Positions 5,963 to 13,210 of a stretch of 15,212 bases of DNA are shown piece by piece. Both the position numbers and the translations under genes were made by a program. The stretch comes from Pelagibius sp050043265 (GTDB lineage Bacteria > Pseudomonadota > Alphaproteobacteria > Kiloniellales > Kiloniellaceae): the NCBI GenBank assembly GCA_050043265.1, contig JBHJIR010000044.1:1-15212 (forward strand). The letters run 5' to 3'. Every line of letters begins with the position of its first letter. Position 1 is the stretch's first letter. The notes beneath the pieces are model-generated. The model made no database searches, was not told the DNA's origin, and was given only the letters and a program-made list of their open reading frames with translations.

Positions 5963-6760
5963 TTGGTGTCGAACGTGATCGGAGCCAGTGGCGCTGCGTC
6001 GGGCCGTACTGCGCCAAGTAATACTGGCTCTTCGAGGACTCGGGGGGCGAGCAGGTTGAAGGTTTTGGTTGTTGCTTCTCAGAAGGGGGGGTCGGGAAAG
6101 ACCACCCTGGCAGGGCATCTCGCGGTGCAGGCGGAACTGAACGGCGACGGGCCGGTCGGTCTCATCGATGTGGATCCGCAAGGCAGTCTCGCGGACTGGT
6201 GGAATGAGCGCACGGCTCCCAATCCTTTTTTCATTCAAACAGCGGTTCCGCGCCTGGCCGACGATATCCGGGAACTCGCTGCCCACGGCCTGGAGATGCT
6301 CGTCATCGACACGCCCCCGGCGCTGACCGCCACCATTGCCGATGTGATCCGCGTCGCCGACCTGGTGCTGGTGCCGACGCGGCCGCGCCCCCATGACCTG
6401 CGCGCCATTGGCTCGACCATGGAACTGGTCGAGCACCTCGGCAAGCCGCTGGTTTTCGTGGTCAACGGGGCCGCGGCACGGGCGCGCATTACGTCGGAGG
6501 CCGTTGCCCTGCTGTCGCAGTACGGGCCGTTGGCGCCCTCCATCATCCATCAGCGCGTCGATTTCGCGGCGGCCATGATCGACGGCCGCACCGTCATGGA
6601 ATTGCCGGGCGAATCGCGCTCGGCCGACGAAATCCGCGAGCTCTGGGACTATCTGCGCGACCGCCTGCAGGGCGGCGCCGCGCCGCGCCGCCGGCTGCCG
6701 ACGATTCCCGCTCCCGTCGCCACCATGACGGTCCAGACAAAGGCCGAGGGCAGAGCCTGA
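5963..6760 (+). CDS. ParA/MinD-family partitioning-type ATPase
   Basis: The longest form has 265 aa from TTG 5963. Deviant Walker A is KGGSGKTT (41-48 with this start), the signature strand is GLIDVDPQGS (66-75), and Walker B is LVIDTPP (113-119). This is a dimerising P-loop ATPase that switches position on DNA or membrane. The start is unresolved. No ATG is available, and residues 1-31 are S/G/T/A-rich filler. TTG 6056 gives the usual family N-terminus MKVLVVASQKGGSGKTT, has G-rich sequence upstream, and fits a transcript starting near 5958, giving 234 aa. No parB gene or parS site was seen, so this is an orphan ParA, not the chromosomal parAB pair. One base separates it from the SPOR gene, so the two are probably translated together. 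The residue pattern AMIDGRTVMEL near the C-terminus is typical of orphan alphaproteobacterial ParA proteins. Its cargo is unknown. Confidence 0.88.
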   Translation: MVSNVIGASGAASGRTAPSNTGSSRTRGASRLKVLVVASQKGGSGKTTLAGHLAVQAELNGDGPVGLIDVDPQGSLADWWNERTAPNPFFIQTAVPRLADDIRELAAHGLEMLVIDTPPALTATIADVIRVADLVLVPTRPRPHDLRAIGSTMELVEHLGKPLVFVVNGAAARARITSEAVALLSQYGPLAPSIIHQRVDFAAAMIDGRTVMELPGESRSADEIRELWDYLRDRLQGGAAPRRRLPTIPAPVATMTVQTKAEGRA

Positions 6761-6761
6761 T

Positions 6762-8981
6762 ATGACGCAGCAGAAGGCCGCCTCGCTGACCCGCAGTCTC
6801 TTCGCACGCAAGGGCAAGGCTTCACCGGCCAGCCTCCTGATCTCGGAAATGCAGGCTTCGGGCGTGGATACCCTGGAGCGGGAGCCCTATGAACAGGATC
6901 TCGTGGACCGGCAGCCCCTCCGGGCAGACGATGACCCCGCTGCCGAAACGGCACCGGTGGCGAAGGCCGCAAATGGCAAGGCGGCCGGATTGAAAGGTGC
7001 CGCCGGCCGACGTAAGGCCAAGGCGGAGGCGGAACTGCCGCTGCTGGCCTTTGTGGAGGCGCAGGCCGCCAATGGCGAAAGCGAGCCCGATGCGGTGCCC
7101 GAGGCGCCACGGGCCGCGGAATTGCCGCCGGCCGCGAGCCTGCTGGAGCGCGGCGCCCAGTCGTTGCGGCGCACCAACGGGCGGGCGGCATTGGTGGTCG
7201 CCGGGCCACCCAAGTCCGCGGCGCCGCCGCCGGCTGCACAGGCCGCTCCGGCGTCACGGAATGTCTTGGGGAGCGCACACGAAAGCGACGACGACGACCT
7301 CGACGAGTCGCACGAACAGGAAACGGTGTCCGGCGACGCCAACGTGGCCGCCATTGAGGATGCGCCACAAGACGAGGCGCCGGATCATGACGCCGCAGAT
7401 CACGCAGCTTCCGGCCCCGCAGCTTCCAGCGCCGCGGCTTCCGGCCCGGCGGCCGCCGAGCCCGGGGTGGAAGACGCCGTGCTGGTCGAGCCCAAGCCGG
7501 AGCCTAAGCCGGAGTCGGCCGAGATCGAGGCGGCCGGCGATGCCGTAGCAGGCGAGGCGACGGAGAGCGCTGCTCCCGTACCAGCGGCAGACAGCGCTGC
7601 TTCGAAGGCGCCCCCAGAAGCGCGCCCAGAAGCGTTCCACGAGGTGTCCCCCGAGGCGCCTGCGGAGGCGGCCGTGCCGCGGATCGCAAAGGATGCAGCG
7701 GCGAAGGACGAAACGGTGCAGGCGGACCCGGTCAAGGACGCGCCGAAGCCGGTGGACAAGACGGCGCGCCCCTGGGCCGAGCGGCAGGCCGTCAGTGGCG
7801 CGGCGATCTCCGCGACCGTTGCCCTGCGCAACGCGGCGGCCCTGAATGGCGCCGCCGCAGGCTCTTTCATGGCTGCCGATACCCTTGGCGGGAAGACAAC
7901 CCAGGCGAAGGCGGCCGTCACGCCGCCGCCGCCGGCGGCACGTGCCGGCGCCCTGCCGTGGCGCGCCGTGGCGGTGGTGGTGCTGGGCGCCATGCTGGGG
8001 CTGGGTGGCTACCTGGCATTTTCCGATGCGCCGGAACAGCCGGCCGGCGATACAGCGGGCGGCGCGACGGCGGCACTCACCGCGGCCCCGCCGGCCGGAC
8101 CGGCTGCGGCGCCGAGGGAGTCGGTGGTGACAGAGGCTTCCGGGGCTGCCGGGGCTTCCGGGGCGGATACGGCCCCGGCCCCGCAGGCCACCGCGCCGCT
8201 TCCGGCGGAACTGCCCGAGCCTTCGTTCGACATCATCCGCATAGAGCCTGACGGCCAATCGATCATTGCCGGCCGGGCGGAGCCCTTCAGCGAGTGGATT
8301 CTGCTCAACAACGATACGCCAATCGCCTCGGTGCAGGCCGACGCCAACGGTGAATGGGTGGTGCTGCCCGATGCTTCGCTGGTGCCGGGCGCCAATGCCT
8401 TCAGCCTGGTGCCCAAGACCGTGCGCGGCAAGGTCGCCATTCCGGCGCCCGATGCTCCATCACCGGATGCTTCATCGCGGGATGCTGTGCCGGGGTCCGG
8501 TGCGGGCGTGAAGGAAGGTGTCGGGACCGGCGGTCTCGACGGGCAGCCCGCTATGGCCTTGCCGAAGCCCAAGCCACAGTCGGCCGCCCAAGCAATCGGG
8601 GCGTCGCCGGTGTCGCCGGCAGCCTTCCAGGTGTCGACGGATGGCATCTACGAGGTCCAGGTCGCCTCGGTACGTCAGAGCAGCGATGCGGAGCGGGAGC
8701 GCAACCGGCTCACGGAGGCTTTCCCGGCGCTGTTGGGCAAGCTCGATCTCAGGGTTCAGGAAGCCTCGGTGGAAGGGGCGGGCACCTTCTTCCGCGTGCG
8801 CAGCGGTGCCATCGCCGACCTCGGCGTCGCCCGCGAACTGTGCCGGCAATTGGAGGCGGCGGGGCAGGGCTGCCTGGTGGTACGGCGTCCCGCCACGCTC
8901 GACGCCGTGCCGGCCGAGGTGGTCGAAGAGACGACCGAGGCGGCGTCTCCCGCCAACCAGCAGGCCGAAGTCCCCCAATAA
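6762..8981 (+). CDS. SPOR-domain membrane protein with long disordered cytoplasmic region and Ig-like domain
   Basis: A 739-aa protein. Residues 1-57 (MTQQKAASLTRSLFARKGKA onward) are the only N-terminal part that looks specific. Residues 58-395 are low-complexity A/P/E/K, with repeats such as EPKPEPKPE and AASGPAA. A single membrane helix lies at about 400-420 (WRAVAVVVLGAMLGLGGYLAF). An Ig-like segment follows at about 486-565 (SFDIIRIEPDG, then ADANGEWVVLPDASLVPGAN), of the kind found in LysM/SPOR envelope proteins. The SPOR domain is at about 628-706 (GIYEVQVASVRQSSDAERER, then GTFFRVRSGAIADLGVA). SPOR domains bind denuded glycan strands at the division septum. With the helix in the middle, roughly 400 residues are cytoplasmic and the Ig and SPOR parts periplasmic. 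GAGGG precedes the ATG inside the end of the ParA-like gene. Role inferred: septal envelope factor linked to the upstream ATPase. Confidence 0.88.
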   Translation: MTQQKAASLTRSLFARKGKASPASLLISEMQASGVDTLEREPYEQDLVDRQPLRADDDPAAETAPVAKAANGKAAGLKGAAGRRKAKAEAELPLLAFVEAQAANGESEPDAVPEAPRAAELPPAASLLERGAQSLRRTNGRAALVVAGPPKSAAPPPAAQAAPASRNVLGSAHESDDDDLDESHEQETVSGDANVAAIEDAPQDEAPDHDAADHAASGPAASSAAASGPAAAEPGVEDAVLVEPKPEPKPESAEIEAAGDAVAGEATESAAPVPAADSAASKAPPEARPEAFHEVSPEAPAEAAVPRIAKDAAAKDETVQADPVKDAPKPVDKTARPWAERQAVSGAAISATVALRNAAALNGAAAGSFMAADTLGGKTTQAKAAVTPPPPAARAGALPWRAVAVVVLGAMLGLGGYLAFSDAPEQPAGDTAGGATAALTAAPPAGPAAAPRESVVTEASGAAGASGADTAPAPQATAPLPAELPEPSFDIIRIEPDGQSIIAGRAEPFSEWILLNNDTPIASVQADANGEWVVLPDASLVPGANAFSLVPKTVRGKVAIPAPDAPSPDASSRDAVPGSGAGVKEGVGTGGLDGQPAMALPKPKPQSAAQAIGASPVSPAAFQVSTDGIYEVQVASVRQSSDAERERNRLTEAFPALLGKLDLRVQEASVEGAGTFFRVRSGAIADLGVARELCRQLEAAGQGCLVVRRPATLDAVPAEVVEETTEAASPANQQAEVPQ

Positions 8982-9006
8982 GCCGTTAGCTATCCGTTTG
9001 GCGGGA

Positions 9007-9058
9007 ACGCCGAAGGCTTTCGGCGTCGGACAGCAAGAACGCCGGAACCTTCAGGCGT
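9007..9058. terminator. two tandem hairpins between convergent SPOR and mipZ genes
   Basis: Hairpin 1 is ACGCCGAA-GGCT-TTCGGCGT (9007-9026, perfect 8 bp). Hairpin 2 is ACGCC...GGCGT (9039-9043 with 9054-9058) and overlaps the mipZ stop codon. The two units resemble each other (GAACGCCG...GGCGTC), as if duplicated. No strong T-run follows in either direction, so termination may be weak or use another mechanism. Confidence 0.45.
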
Positions 9059-9897
9059 CAGGCCGGTGCCGTTTCGAACAGGCCGACCGCTTGCAGCAGG
9101 TCCTGGATCTCGCGCCGCGCGGCGGTATGGCTGGCGACCTCGCCCTGACCATTTTCCGCTTCCGGCAGATCGAGCGCCGTCAGTCCCTTCATGAACATTT
9201 CGCGGAACACGACGCGCTCGCTGATCCCGGGCGCCAGGCGAAAGCCGATGCGTTTGGCGAGCAGCGACAGCAGCGCGGAAATCTCGCGCATGTTGCGCGC
9301 TTCCAGGTGGGCGAGACGATTGCGCATCACGACCCAATCGATCGGCGGCCGCCCGGCGACCACGCGCTGGTTGTTCTGCTCCCACACCAGTTGGCTGTAG
9401 ATGCTGGGCGCTTCCACCTCGCGGCGGTCGCGGTTGATGTGCGCCAGCACCTCGATGTCCAGGAAGCTGTCGTTCAGCGGCGTGATGAGCGTGTCGGCGC
9501 GGTTATGGCCCAGGCGGCAGAGATAGGAATCGCTGCCGGGCGTGTCGATAACGATGAAGTGGCAGTCGGCAAGGTCGTCGAAGGCGTCCTGCAGGCGGCC
9601 GGCTTCATCGGCTTCGGCGGCGGCGGGCTCGGCAGCGCCGGAGCGTAGGATGGCGCGGTGCTTGGGCAGCGCGAGAGGGCGTCCGGTCGCCTCCGCCGTG
9701 GCACTGCGGTTCCGGAAGAAGGCGGAGAAGGTGCCCTGGCGCGCGTCGAGGTCGATGGTGCCGACACGAAAGCCCAGCTTCATCAGGGCGACGGCGAGAT
9801 GGATCGCCGTGGTGGATTTACCGGTGCCGCCCTTTTCACTGCCGACGACAATGACGTAAGGCACCGACTCGTCTGGTCGATGGCTGTCGCGCTGCAT
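9058..9897 (-). CDS. mipZ: division-site positioning ATPase MipZ
   Basis: The product has 279 aa. ATG 9895-9897 is preceded by GGAGGG about 11 nt upstream. Deviant Walker A is EKGGTGKST (21-29), GTIDLDARQGTFSAFFRNR (46-64) matches the MipZ switch region, and FIVIDTPGSDSYLCRLGHNR, then ADTLITPLNDSFLDIEVL, is a MipZ hallmark. The later block DWVVMRNRLAHLEARN and the GFRL-PGISERVVFREMF segment also fit. In Caulobacter, MipZ binds ParB near the origins, forms bipolar gradients and inhibits FtsZ polymerisation away from midcell. It is convergent with the ParA-like/SPOR operon and lies 109 bp downstream of the 188-aa gene on the same strand. The C-terminal 40 residues (ALDLPEAENGQGEVASHTAA onward) are the usual extended tail of the family. 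Confident identification. Confidence 0.95.
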   Translation of the reverse strand: MQRDSHRPDESVPYVIVVGSEKGGTGKSTTAIHLAVALMKLGFRVGTIDLDARQGTFSAFFRNRSATAEATGRPLALPKHRAILRSGAAEPAAAEADEAGRLQDAFDDLADCHFIVIDTPGSDSYLCRLGHNRADTLITPLNDSFLDIEVLAHINRDRREVEAPSIYSQLVWEQNNQRVVAGRPPIDWVVMRNRLAHLEARNMREISALLSLLAKRIGFRLAPGISERVVFREMFMKGLTALDLPEAENGQGEVASHTAARREIQDLLQAVGLFETAPA

Positions 9898-10006
9898 GCT
9901 GTTGACGGCCCTCCAAAGTCAGCTGGCTAGAGCCGGAGCGGCAGTCCCCCGGTGGCGACCGGGGACAGCGCCGATACCGTGGCGCTGGAAACGGCCGCTG
10001 CCGCGT

Positions 10007-10573
10007 CTAGAACAGCACGGTCCAGTTTTCGGCATCCCTTGCCGATCCGCCGGCAGCGGAAACCATGCGCAGGTGTTCGGGATCTTTCTGAGCATCCTCC
10101 GGGTCGTCCGGCGCGTCCTCCGGGTCGTCGTCATCGGCGACGGCGCTCACGCCATGCCGCTCCGGTGCCCGCTTCTCCGCCTCGGCGAGAATGCTTTTCA
10201 GGGCGGCCAGACGGCGCGCCAGGATCTCTGTCCTGGCCCAGGCCACGTACTCCTCGCCGTCGGCCGATTTGTGCACGGCGGCCCATTGCTCGCGGCGCTC
10301 CGACTTCATCGCGAAGGCGATGTTCTCGCCGTCGATACTGCTGTCGAGCGACTGGGTATAGGGGGCGACTTTGCCCTCCCATATCTCGGAAATGACGTTC
10401 CAGGAAAAGCCTTCGTTGACCAGCAGTTCCATCATGACCTGATCGAACTCGCCCCGGGCTAATTCCAGGGCATAGCTGATCATGCAGTCCAATTCCTGAC
10501 TGCCGTGAGGCGCGGTTTCCAAGGCCGACACCACACGCCTGATGATGCCGTCTTTTCGTTTGTGTTCGCTCAT
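10007..10573 (-). CDS. acidic 188-aa protein of unknown function upstream of mipZ
   Basis: I do not recognise this gene with confidence. ATG 10571-10573 follows a G-rich stretch (GGGGGT). Residues 7-135 look folded and mostly helical. The pair of segments HGSQELDCMISYALEL (23-38) and APYTQSLDSSIDGENI (70-85), followed by ILARRLAALKSILAEAEKR (117-135), is reminiscent of the small phage ABA-sandwich-type domain, but only loosely. Residues 146-167 form an acidic tail with DDPEDA repeated twice (149-154, 156-161), ending NWTVLF. There is no signal peptide or membrane helix, so it is probably cytoplasmic. Its position ahead of mipZ on the same strand, with a CtrA half-site and a GANTC site upstream, suggests co-regulation with division. 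The 109-bp gap to mipZ leaves open a separate mipZ promoter. Confidence 0.75.
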   Translation of the reverse strand: MSEHKRKDGIIRRVVSALETAPHGSQELDCMISYALELARGEFDQVMMELLVNEGFSWNVISEIWEGKVAPYTQSLDSSIDGENIAFAMKSERREQWAAVHKSADGEEYVAWARTEILARRLAALKSILAEAEKRAPERHGVSAVADDDDPEDAPDDPEDAQKDPEHLRMVSAAGGSARDAENWTVLF

Positions 10574-10668
10574 AGACCCCCGTCCCCGAGCAGCACCTCA
10601 GATACTACTGATTTTGACGGCGAAGAGAAGCGCCCCGGCAGTGGGATCGACAAAAAATAGAATCAGCT

Positions 10669-10676
10669 ATGGTTAA
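10669..10676 (-). promoter_or_regulatory. CtrA half-site TTAACCAT next to a GANTC methylation site
   Basis: The minus strand reads TTAACCAT, the CtrA half-site, about 97 bp upstream of the 188-aa gene that precedes mipZ. A GAATC (10660-10664), a CcrM methylation target of the GANTC type, lies 4 bp downstream of it. The second half of a full CtrA box is poor (TGAT instead of TTAA). Confidence 0.5.
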
Positions 10677-10712
10677 GATCGCCCGGTTCCGCCATGTCTG
10701 GTGGATTGCAGC

Positions 10713-10750
10713 GCAGCCTTGCGCGCGAGAGGCGCAAGGCTGCCTCTTTT
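10713..10750 (+). terminator. rho-independent terminator, 12-bp perfect stem
   Basis: GCAGCCTTGCGC (10713-10724) pairs perfectly with GCGCAAGGCTGC (10732-10743) around a 7-nt loop, followed by CTCTTTT. The T-tract is on the plus strand, but the neighbours on both sides (pyrE and the 188-aa gene) are on the minus strand. In the minus direction the same stem could end pyrE mRNA without a T-run. No RNA gene of a known class is seen in 10574-10712. Confidence 0.7.
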
Positions 10751-10780
10751 GCGTCGCCTTCCGGCGATGCGGCGGCGTTG

Positions 10781-10797
10781 TGACAGGTATCCTGTCA
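10781..10797 (-). terminator. palindromic hairpin containing the pyrE stop codon
   Basis: TGACAGG-TAT-CCTGTCA is a perfect 7-bp inverted repeat, and on the minus strand its first three bases are the pyrE stop TGA. An outer GGCG/CGCC pair extends the stem. No T-run follows, so this may stabilise the 3' end or pause polymerase ahead of the larger stem at 10713-10743. Confidence 0.4.
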
Positions 10798-11511
10798 GGC
10801 GCCGGAAGCGCGATCCCCAGAGTCGCCGGATTCTTTGCCACCATGGTCGGCCGACCAGCTTTCGGGATCCTGCAGGAAGCGGCGCACTTCCTCGACCTGG
10901 GCGGGGCTGAGATAGCCGGCGTCATCGGCGACACCCAGTGCGTCCCACCACGTTGCCAGGGCATGCAGTTTCACGCCCTTCTCGGCCAGGGCAGCAACCC
11001 CTTCGGGGAAGATGCCGTAGTGGAAGATGACGAAGGTATGCTCGATTTCTGATCCGGCGGTGCGGATCGCATCGACGAAGTTCAGTTTCGATCCGCCGTC
11101 GGTGGCGAGGTCTTCGACCAGCAGGACCCTGCTGCCTTCGGGAAGATATCCCTCGATCTGGGCGTCGCGGCCGAAGCCCTTGGGCTTCTTGCGGACATAG
11201 GCCATCGGCAGGCCGAGGCGATCGGCGATACAGGCGGCGAAGGGGATGCCCGCGGTCTCGCCGCCGGCGATGCAGTCGATCGATTCGTATCCGGCCTCGC
11301 GCTGGATCATGTCGCAGGCGAAGTCCAGCAGCTGCGCGCGGGCGCGCGGGAAGGCGATGATCTTGCGGCAGTCGACATAGACCGGGCTGGCGCGGCCGGA
11401 GGTGAAGATGAAGGGCTCGTCGGGGCGGAACAGCACCGCCTTGATCTCCAGCAGGATGCGGGCGGTGATTTCGGCGATCTCGCCGGAACGGGCGGCAGCG
11501 GTCGGCATCAT
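10795..11511 (-). CDS. pyrE: orotate phosphoribosyltransferase
   Basis: The 238-aa enzyme joins orotate to PRPP to make OMP, step five of pyrimidine synthesis, in the cytoplasm. ATG 11509-11511 has AAAGGAGG at a suitable distance; a second ATG three bases in is less well spaced. The orotate-side motif FTSGRASPVYVDCRK (36-50) and the PRPP loop VLLVEDLATDGGS (129-141) are clear. The usual TTGG of the PRPP loop reads TDGG here. VRKKPKGFG (106-114) carries the catalytic lysines. The last 20 residues (from about SADHGG) are a hydrophilic tail beyond the family core. No other pyr gene adjoins it. A TTGTCT/TAAACA promoter lies just upstream. Confidence 0.95.
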   Translation of the reverse strand: MMPTAAARSGEIAEITARILLEIKAVLFRPDEPFIFTSGRASPVYVDCRKIIAFPRARAQLLDFACDMIQREAGYESIDCIAGGETAGIPFAACIADRLGLPMAYVRKKPKGFGRDAQIEGYLPEGSRVLLVEDLATDGGSKLNFVDAIRTAGSEIEHTFVIFHYGIFPEGVAALAEKGVKLHALATWWDALGVADDAGYLSPAQVEEVRRFLQDPESWSADHGGKESGDSGDRASGA

Positions 11512-11539
11512 GACGGAACCCCTCCTTTTAGGTCGGCCC

Positions 11540-11568
11540 TGTTTATCGCCAAAGCCCGCTTAAGACAA
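11540..11568 (-). promoter_or_regulatory. candidate sigma70-type promoter of pyrE
   Basis: On the minus strand TTGTCT (11563-11568) and TAAACA (11540-11545) are 17 bp apart, about 30 bp upstream of the pyrE start. An overlapping GATAAA with a 15-bp spacer is the alternative -10. The strong pyrE SD follows directly, implying a short leader with no visible attenuator. Confidence 0.4.
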
Positions 11569-11571
11569 TCG

Positions 11572-11610
11572 CTCCCGGTTGGCACTCCCGGCTGGCGCTC
11601 CCGGCTGGCG
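11572..11610. repeat. 13-bp tandem repeat, three copies
   Basis: CTCCCGGTTGGCA is followed by two identical copies of CTCCCGGCTGGCG (11585-11597, 11598-11610). The array sits between the MFS gene end and the pyrE promoter. No function is evident. Confidence 0.7.
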
Positions 11611-11651
11611 CTGTCGCTTGGGGCTGTGGGCCTACCGATGTCGGCGCCCCA

Positions 11652-11675
11652 GCCCCAGACCGGGCCCCAGACCGG
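11652..11675. repeat. 12-bp tandem duplication GCCCCAGACCGG
   Basis: Two exact copies (11652-11663 and 11664-11675) lie just downstream of the MFS transporter stop. With the 13-bp array nearby, this makes the 172-bp gap repeat-rich. Confidence 0.7.
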
Positions 11676-11683
11676 ATCCCGGT

Positions 11684-12946
11684 TCAGCCGGCCTCGGACG
11701 CCGCCCTGCGCAGGCCGACCGCCGCCCGGGCCAGCAGGAAGCCGAGGAAGGCGATAACCGCCGCCGCGCTCATGACCCCGACCATGGGAAACACCGTATC
11801 GTCCTGCAGGTGGCCGACCAGCAGCGTCACCAGGGCGCCGACGAACATCTGCAGGAAGCCGGTGAGGCCGGAGGCGGTGCCCGCCAGGTCCGGGCGCAGC
11901 GAGATGGCCGCCGCGGTCGCGCTCGGCAGGCTGATGCCGTTGGCGAGGCCGACCAGCATGATCGGGAGGAACAGCAGCAGTGGGGTCATCTCGACGGTCA
12001 GGGACAGGGCCGTCAACAGCCCGGCGCCGATCACCGCGAAGACGCTGCCGGCAAAGACCATGCGCACCGCCCCGAGGCGGGTCGCCAGGCGCCCGGACGC
12101 GAAGTTGCCGGTCATGTAGGCGATGGCGTTCAGCATGAAATACTCGCCGTAGTCGCTCGCCGGACGGTCCATGACCTCGACCATGATGTAGGGCGCTCCC
12201 GCCAGGAAGGCGAAGAACACGGCGGTCGTGCAGGAAACATTGATGGCATAGCCGGCAAAGGCCAGGTCGCGCAGCAGCACTGGGAAGCCACGCAGCACCG
12301 CCAGGGCGCCGCCGCCGGCATGGCGGTTATGGTGGGTCTCGTTCAACAGCAGCCAGGCAAAGGCCAGCACCACGGCGCCGACACCGAGCACCAGGAAAAA
12401 GGAGGCGCGCCAGCCGAACCACTCATCCAGGTGGCCGCCCAGGAAGGGCGCCACCATGGGCGCCACCACCATCGCCATGGTGATGTAGCCGATCATGCTG
12501 GCCGATTCCTCGCGGCTGTGGGTGTCGCGCACGATAGCGCGGCCCAGCACCAGGCCGGCGCAGCCGCCGACGGCCTGGATGATGCGGCCGGCGATCAGCA
12601 GGGCGAGCGCGCTGGCCAGTGCCGCCATCAGGCTGCCGACGAGGAACACCGCGACGCCGGCCAGCAGCACGGGGCGGCGCCCGAAGCGGTCCGACAGCGG
12701 GCCCATGAAGAGCTGCGCGACGGCAACGCCGAAGAGATAGAGCGTCAGGGTCAGCTGAATGGTGGCGTAGTCGGTGCCGAACACCGCGACCATGCCCGGC
12801 ATAGAGGGAATGAAGATGTTCAGCGCCAGCGGCCCCAGCGCGGTAACCGCGATAAGGATGCCCAGGGACGGCCGCCGCGCCGAGAGGCTCGGGCGTGCCG
12901 GTCCGCCGGAGGCGGCGTTATTCGAAGTCTGCGCGGGCGCGCTCAT
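11684..12946 (-). CDS. Bcr/CflA-type multidrug efflux MFS transporter
   Basis: A 420-aa inner-membrane protein with about 12 hydrophobic helices, the usual size for the family. The N-terminal 26 residues are hydrophilic. Helix 1 (LGILIAVTALGPLALNIFIP) ends in IPSMPGM, matching the Bcr/CflA YLPALP position. Motif A is GPLSDRFGRRPVL (82-94) between helices 2 and 3, and a GRIIQAVGGCAGLVLGRAIV block marks helices 4-5 of drug:H+ antiporters. Members export drugs such as bicyclomycin or chloramphenicol, or cysteine and other metabolites, by proton exchange; the substrate here is unknown. ATG 12944-12946 has only a weak SD (CCGGCAG). It diverges from the crotonase gene across a 250-bp gap and is followed on the same strand, 172 bp away, by pyrE. 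Confidence 0.92.
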   Translation of the reverse strand: MSAPAQTSNNAASGGPARPSLSARRPSLGILIAVTALGPLALNIFIPSMPGMVAVFGTDYATIQLTLTLYLFGVAVAQLFMGPLSDRFGRRPVLLAGVAVFLVGSLMAALASALALLIAGRIIQAVGGCAGLVLGRAIVRDTHSREESASMIGYITMAMVVAPMVAPFLGGHLDEWFGWRASFFLVLGVGAVVLAFAWLLLNETHHNRHAGGGALAVLRGFPVLLRDLAFAGYAINVSCTTAVFFAFLAGAPYIMVEVMDRPASDYGEYFMLNAIAYMTGNFASGRLATRLGAVRMVFAGSVFAVIGAGLLTALSLTVEMTPLLLFLPIMLVGLANGISLPSATAAAISLRPDLAGTASGLTGFLQMFVGALVTLLVGHLQDDTVFPMVGVMSAAAVIAFLGFLLARAAVGLRRAASEAG

Positions 12947-12978
12947 GGAAACTGCCGGAATGTCGAAGTTTGGGTTGG

Positions 12979-13000
12979 TTTTGGACCGATTTTGGGCCGG
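12979..13000. repeat. 11-bp degenerate tandem repeat upstream of the MFS gene
   Basis: TTTTGGACCGA (12979-12989) is followed directly by TTTTGGGCCGG (12990-13000), with two differences. It lies 33-54 bp upstream of the transporter start and could be a direct-repeat operator. Confidence 0.35.
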
Positions 13001-13110
13001 TCTTCCGCCGGGGCCCGAAGAAGGCGCCGCGGGGCCAGGGACCGCCGCGACGCGGGATACAGCATGCTATATCGGCGCCCCGAAGGCCAGAGTCCAGGAC
13101 CGTTGTTCGG

Positions 13111-13124
13111 CGTAAGTCCTTACG
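13111..13124. promoter_or_regulatory. palindrome CGTAAG-TC-CTTACG upstream of the crotonase gene
   Basis: A perfect 6-2-6 inverted repeat, about 90 bp before the crotonase start and within the divergent MFS/crotonase intergenic region (12947-13210). It could be an operator for a dimeric regulator. No regulator gene is adjacent. Nothing else coding is seen in this gap. Confidence 0.3.
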
Positions 13125-13210
13125 GGCGCTCGGGGCTTTCGCCTTTTGCGCGGGCGGCCTAGGCTGTCGCCCGCTGGCGCGGCAGCAGAGATCGGGAGAT
13201 GAGGAGCGGC

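Noticed and set aside
7254..8258. A 334-codon minus-strand Arg-rich frame within the SPOR gene
   Set aside because: Composition typical of the complement of Ala/Pro-rich coding DNA.
9944..9966. Stem GTCCCC(C)GGT/ACCGGGGAC upstream of mipZ as a terminator
   Set aside because: It has a bulge and no T-run in either direction, so it could be a leader structure at most.
11579..13162. A 527-codon plus-strand frame
   Set aside because: Gln/His/Arg/Gly-rich antisense of the MFS transporter and its flanks; no fold visible.
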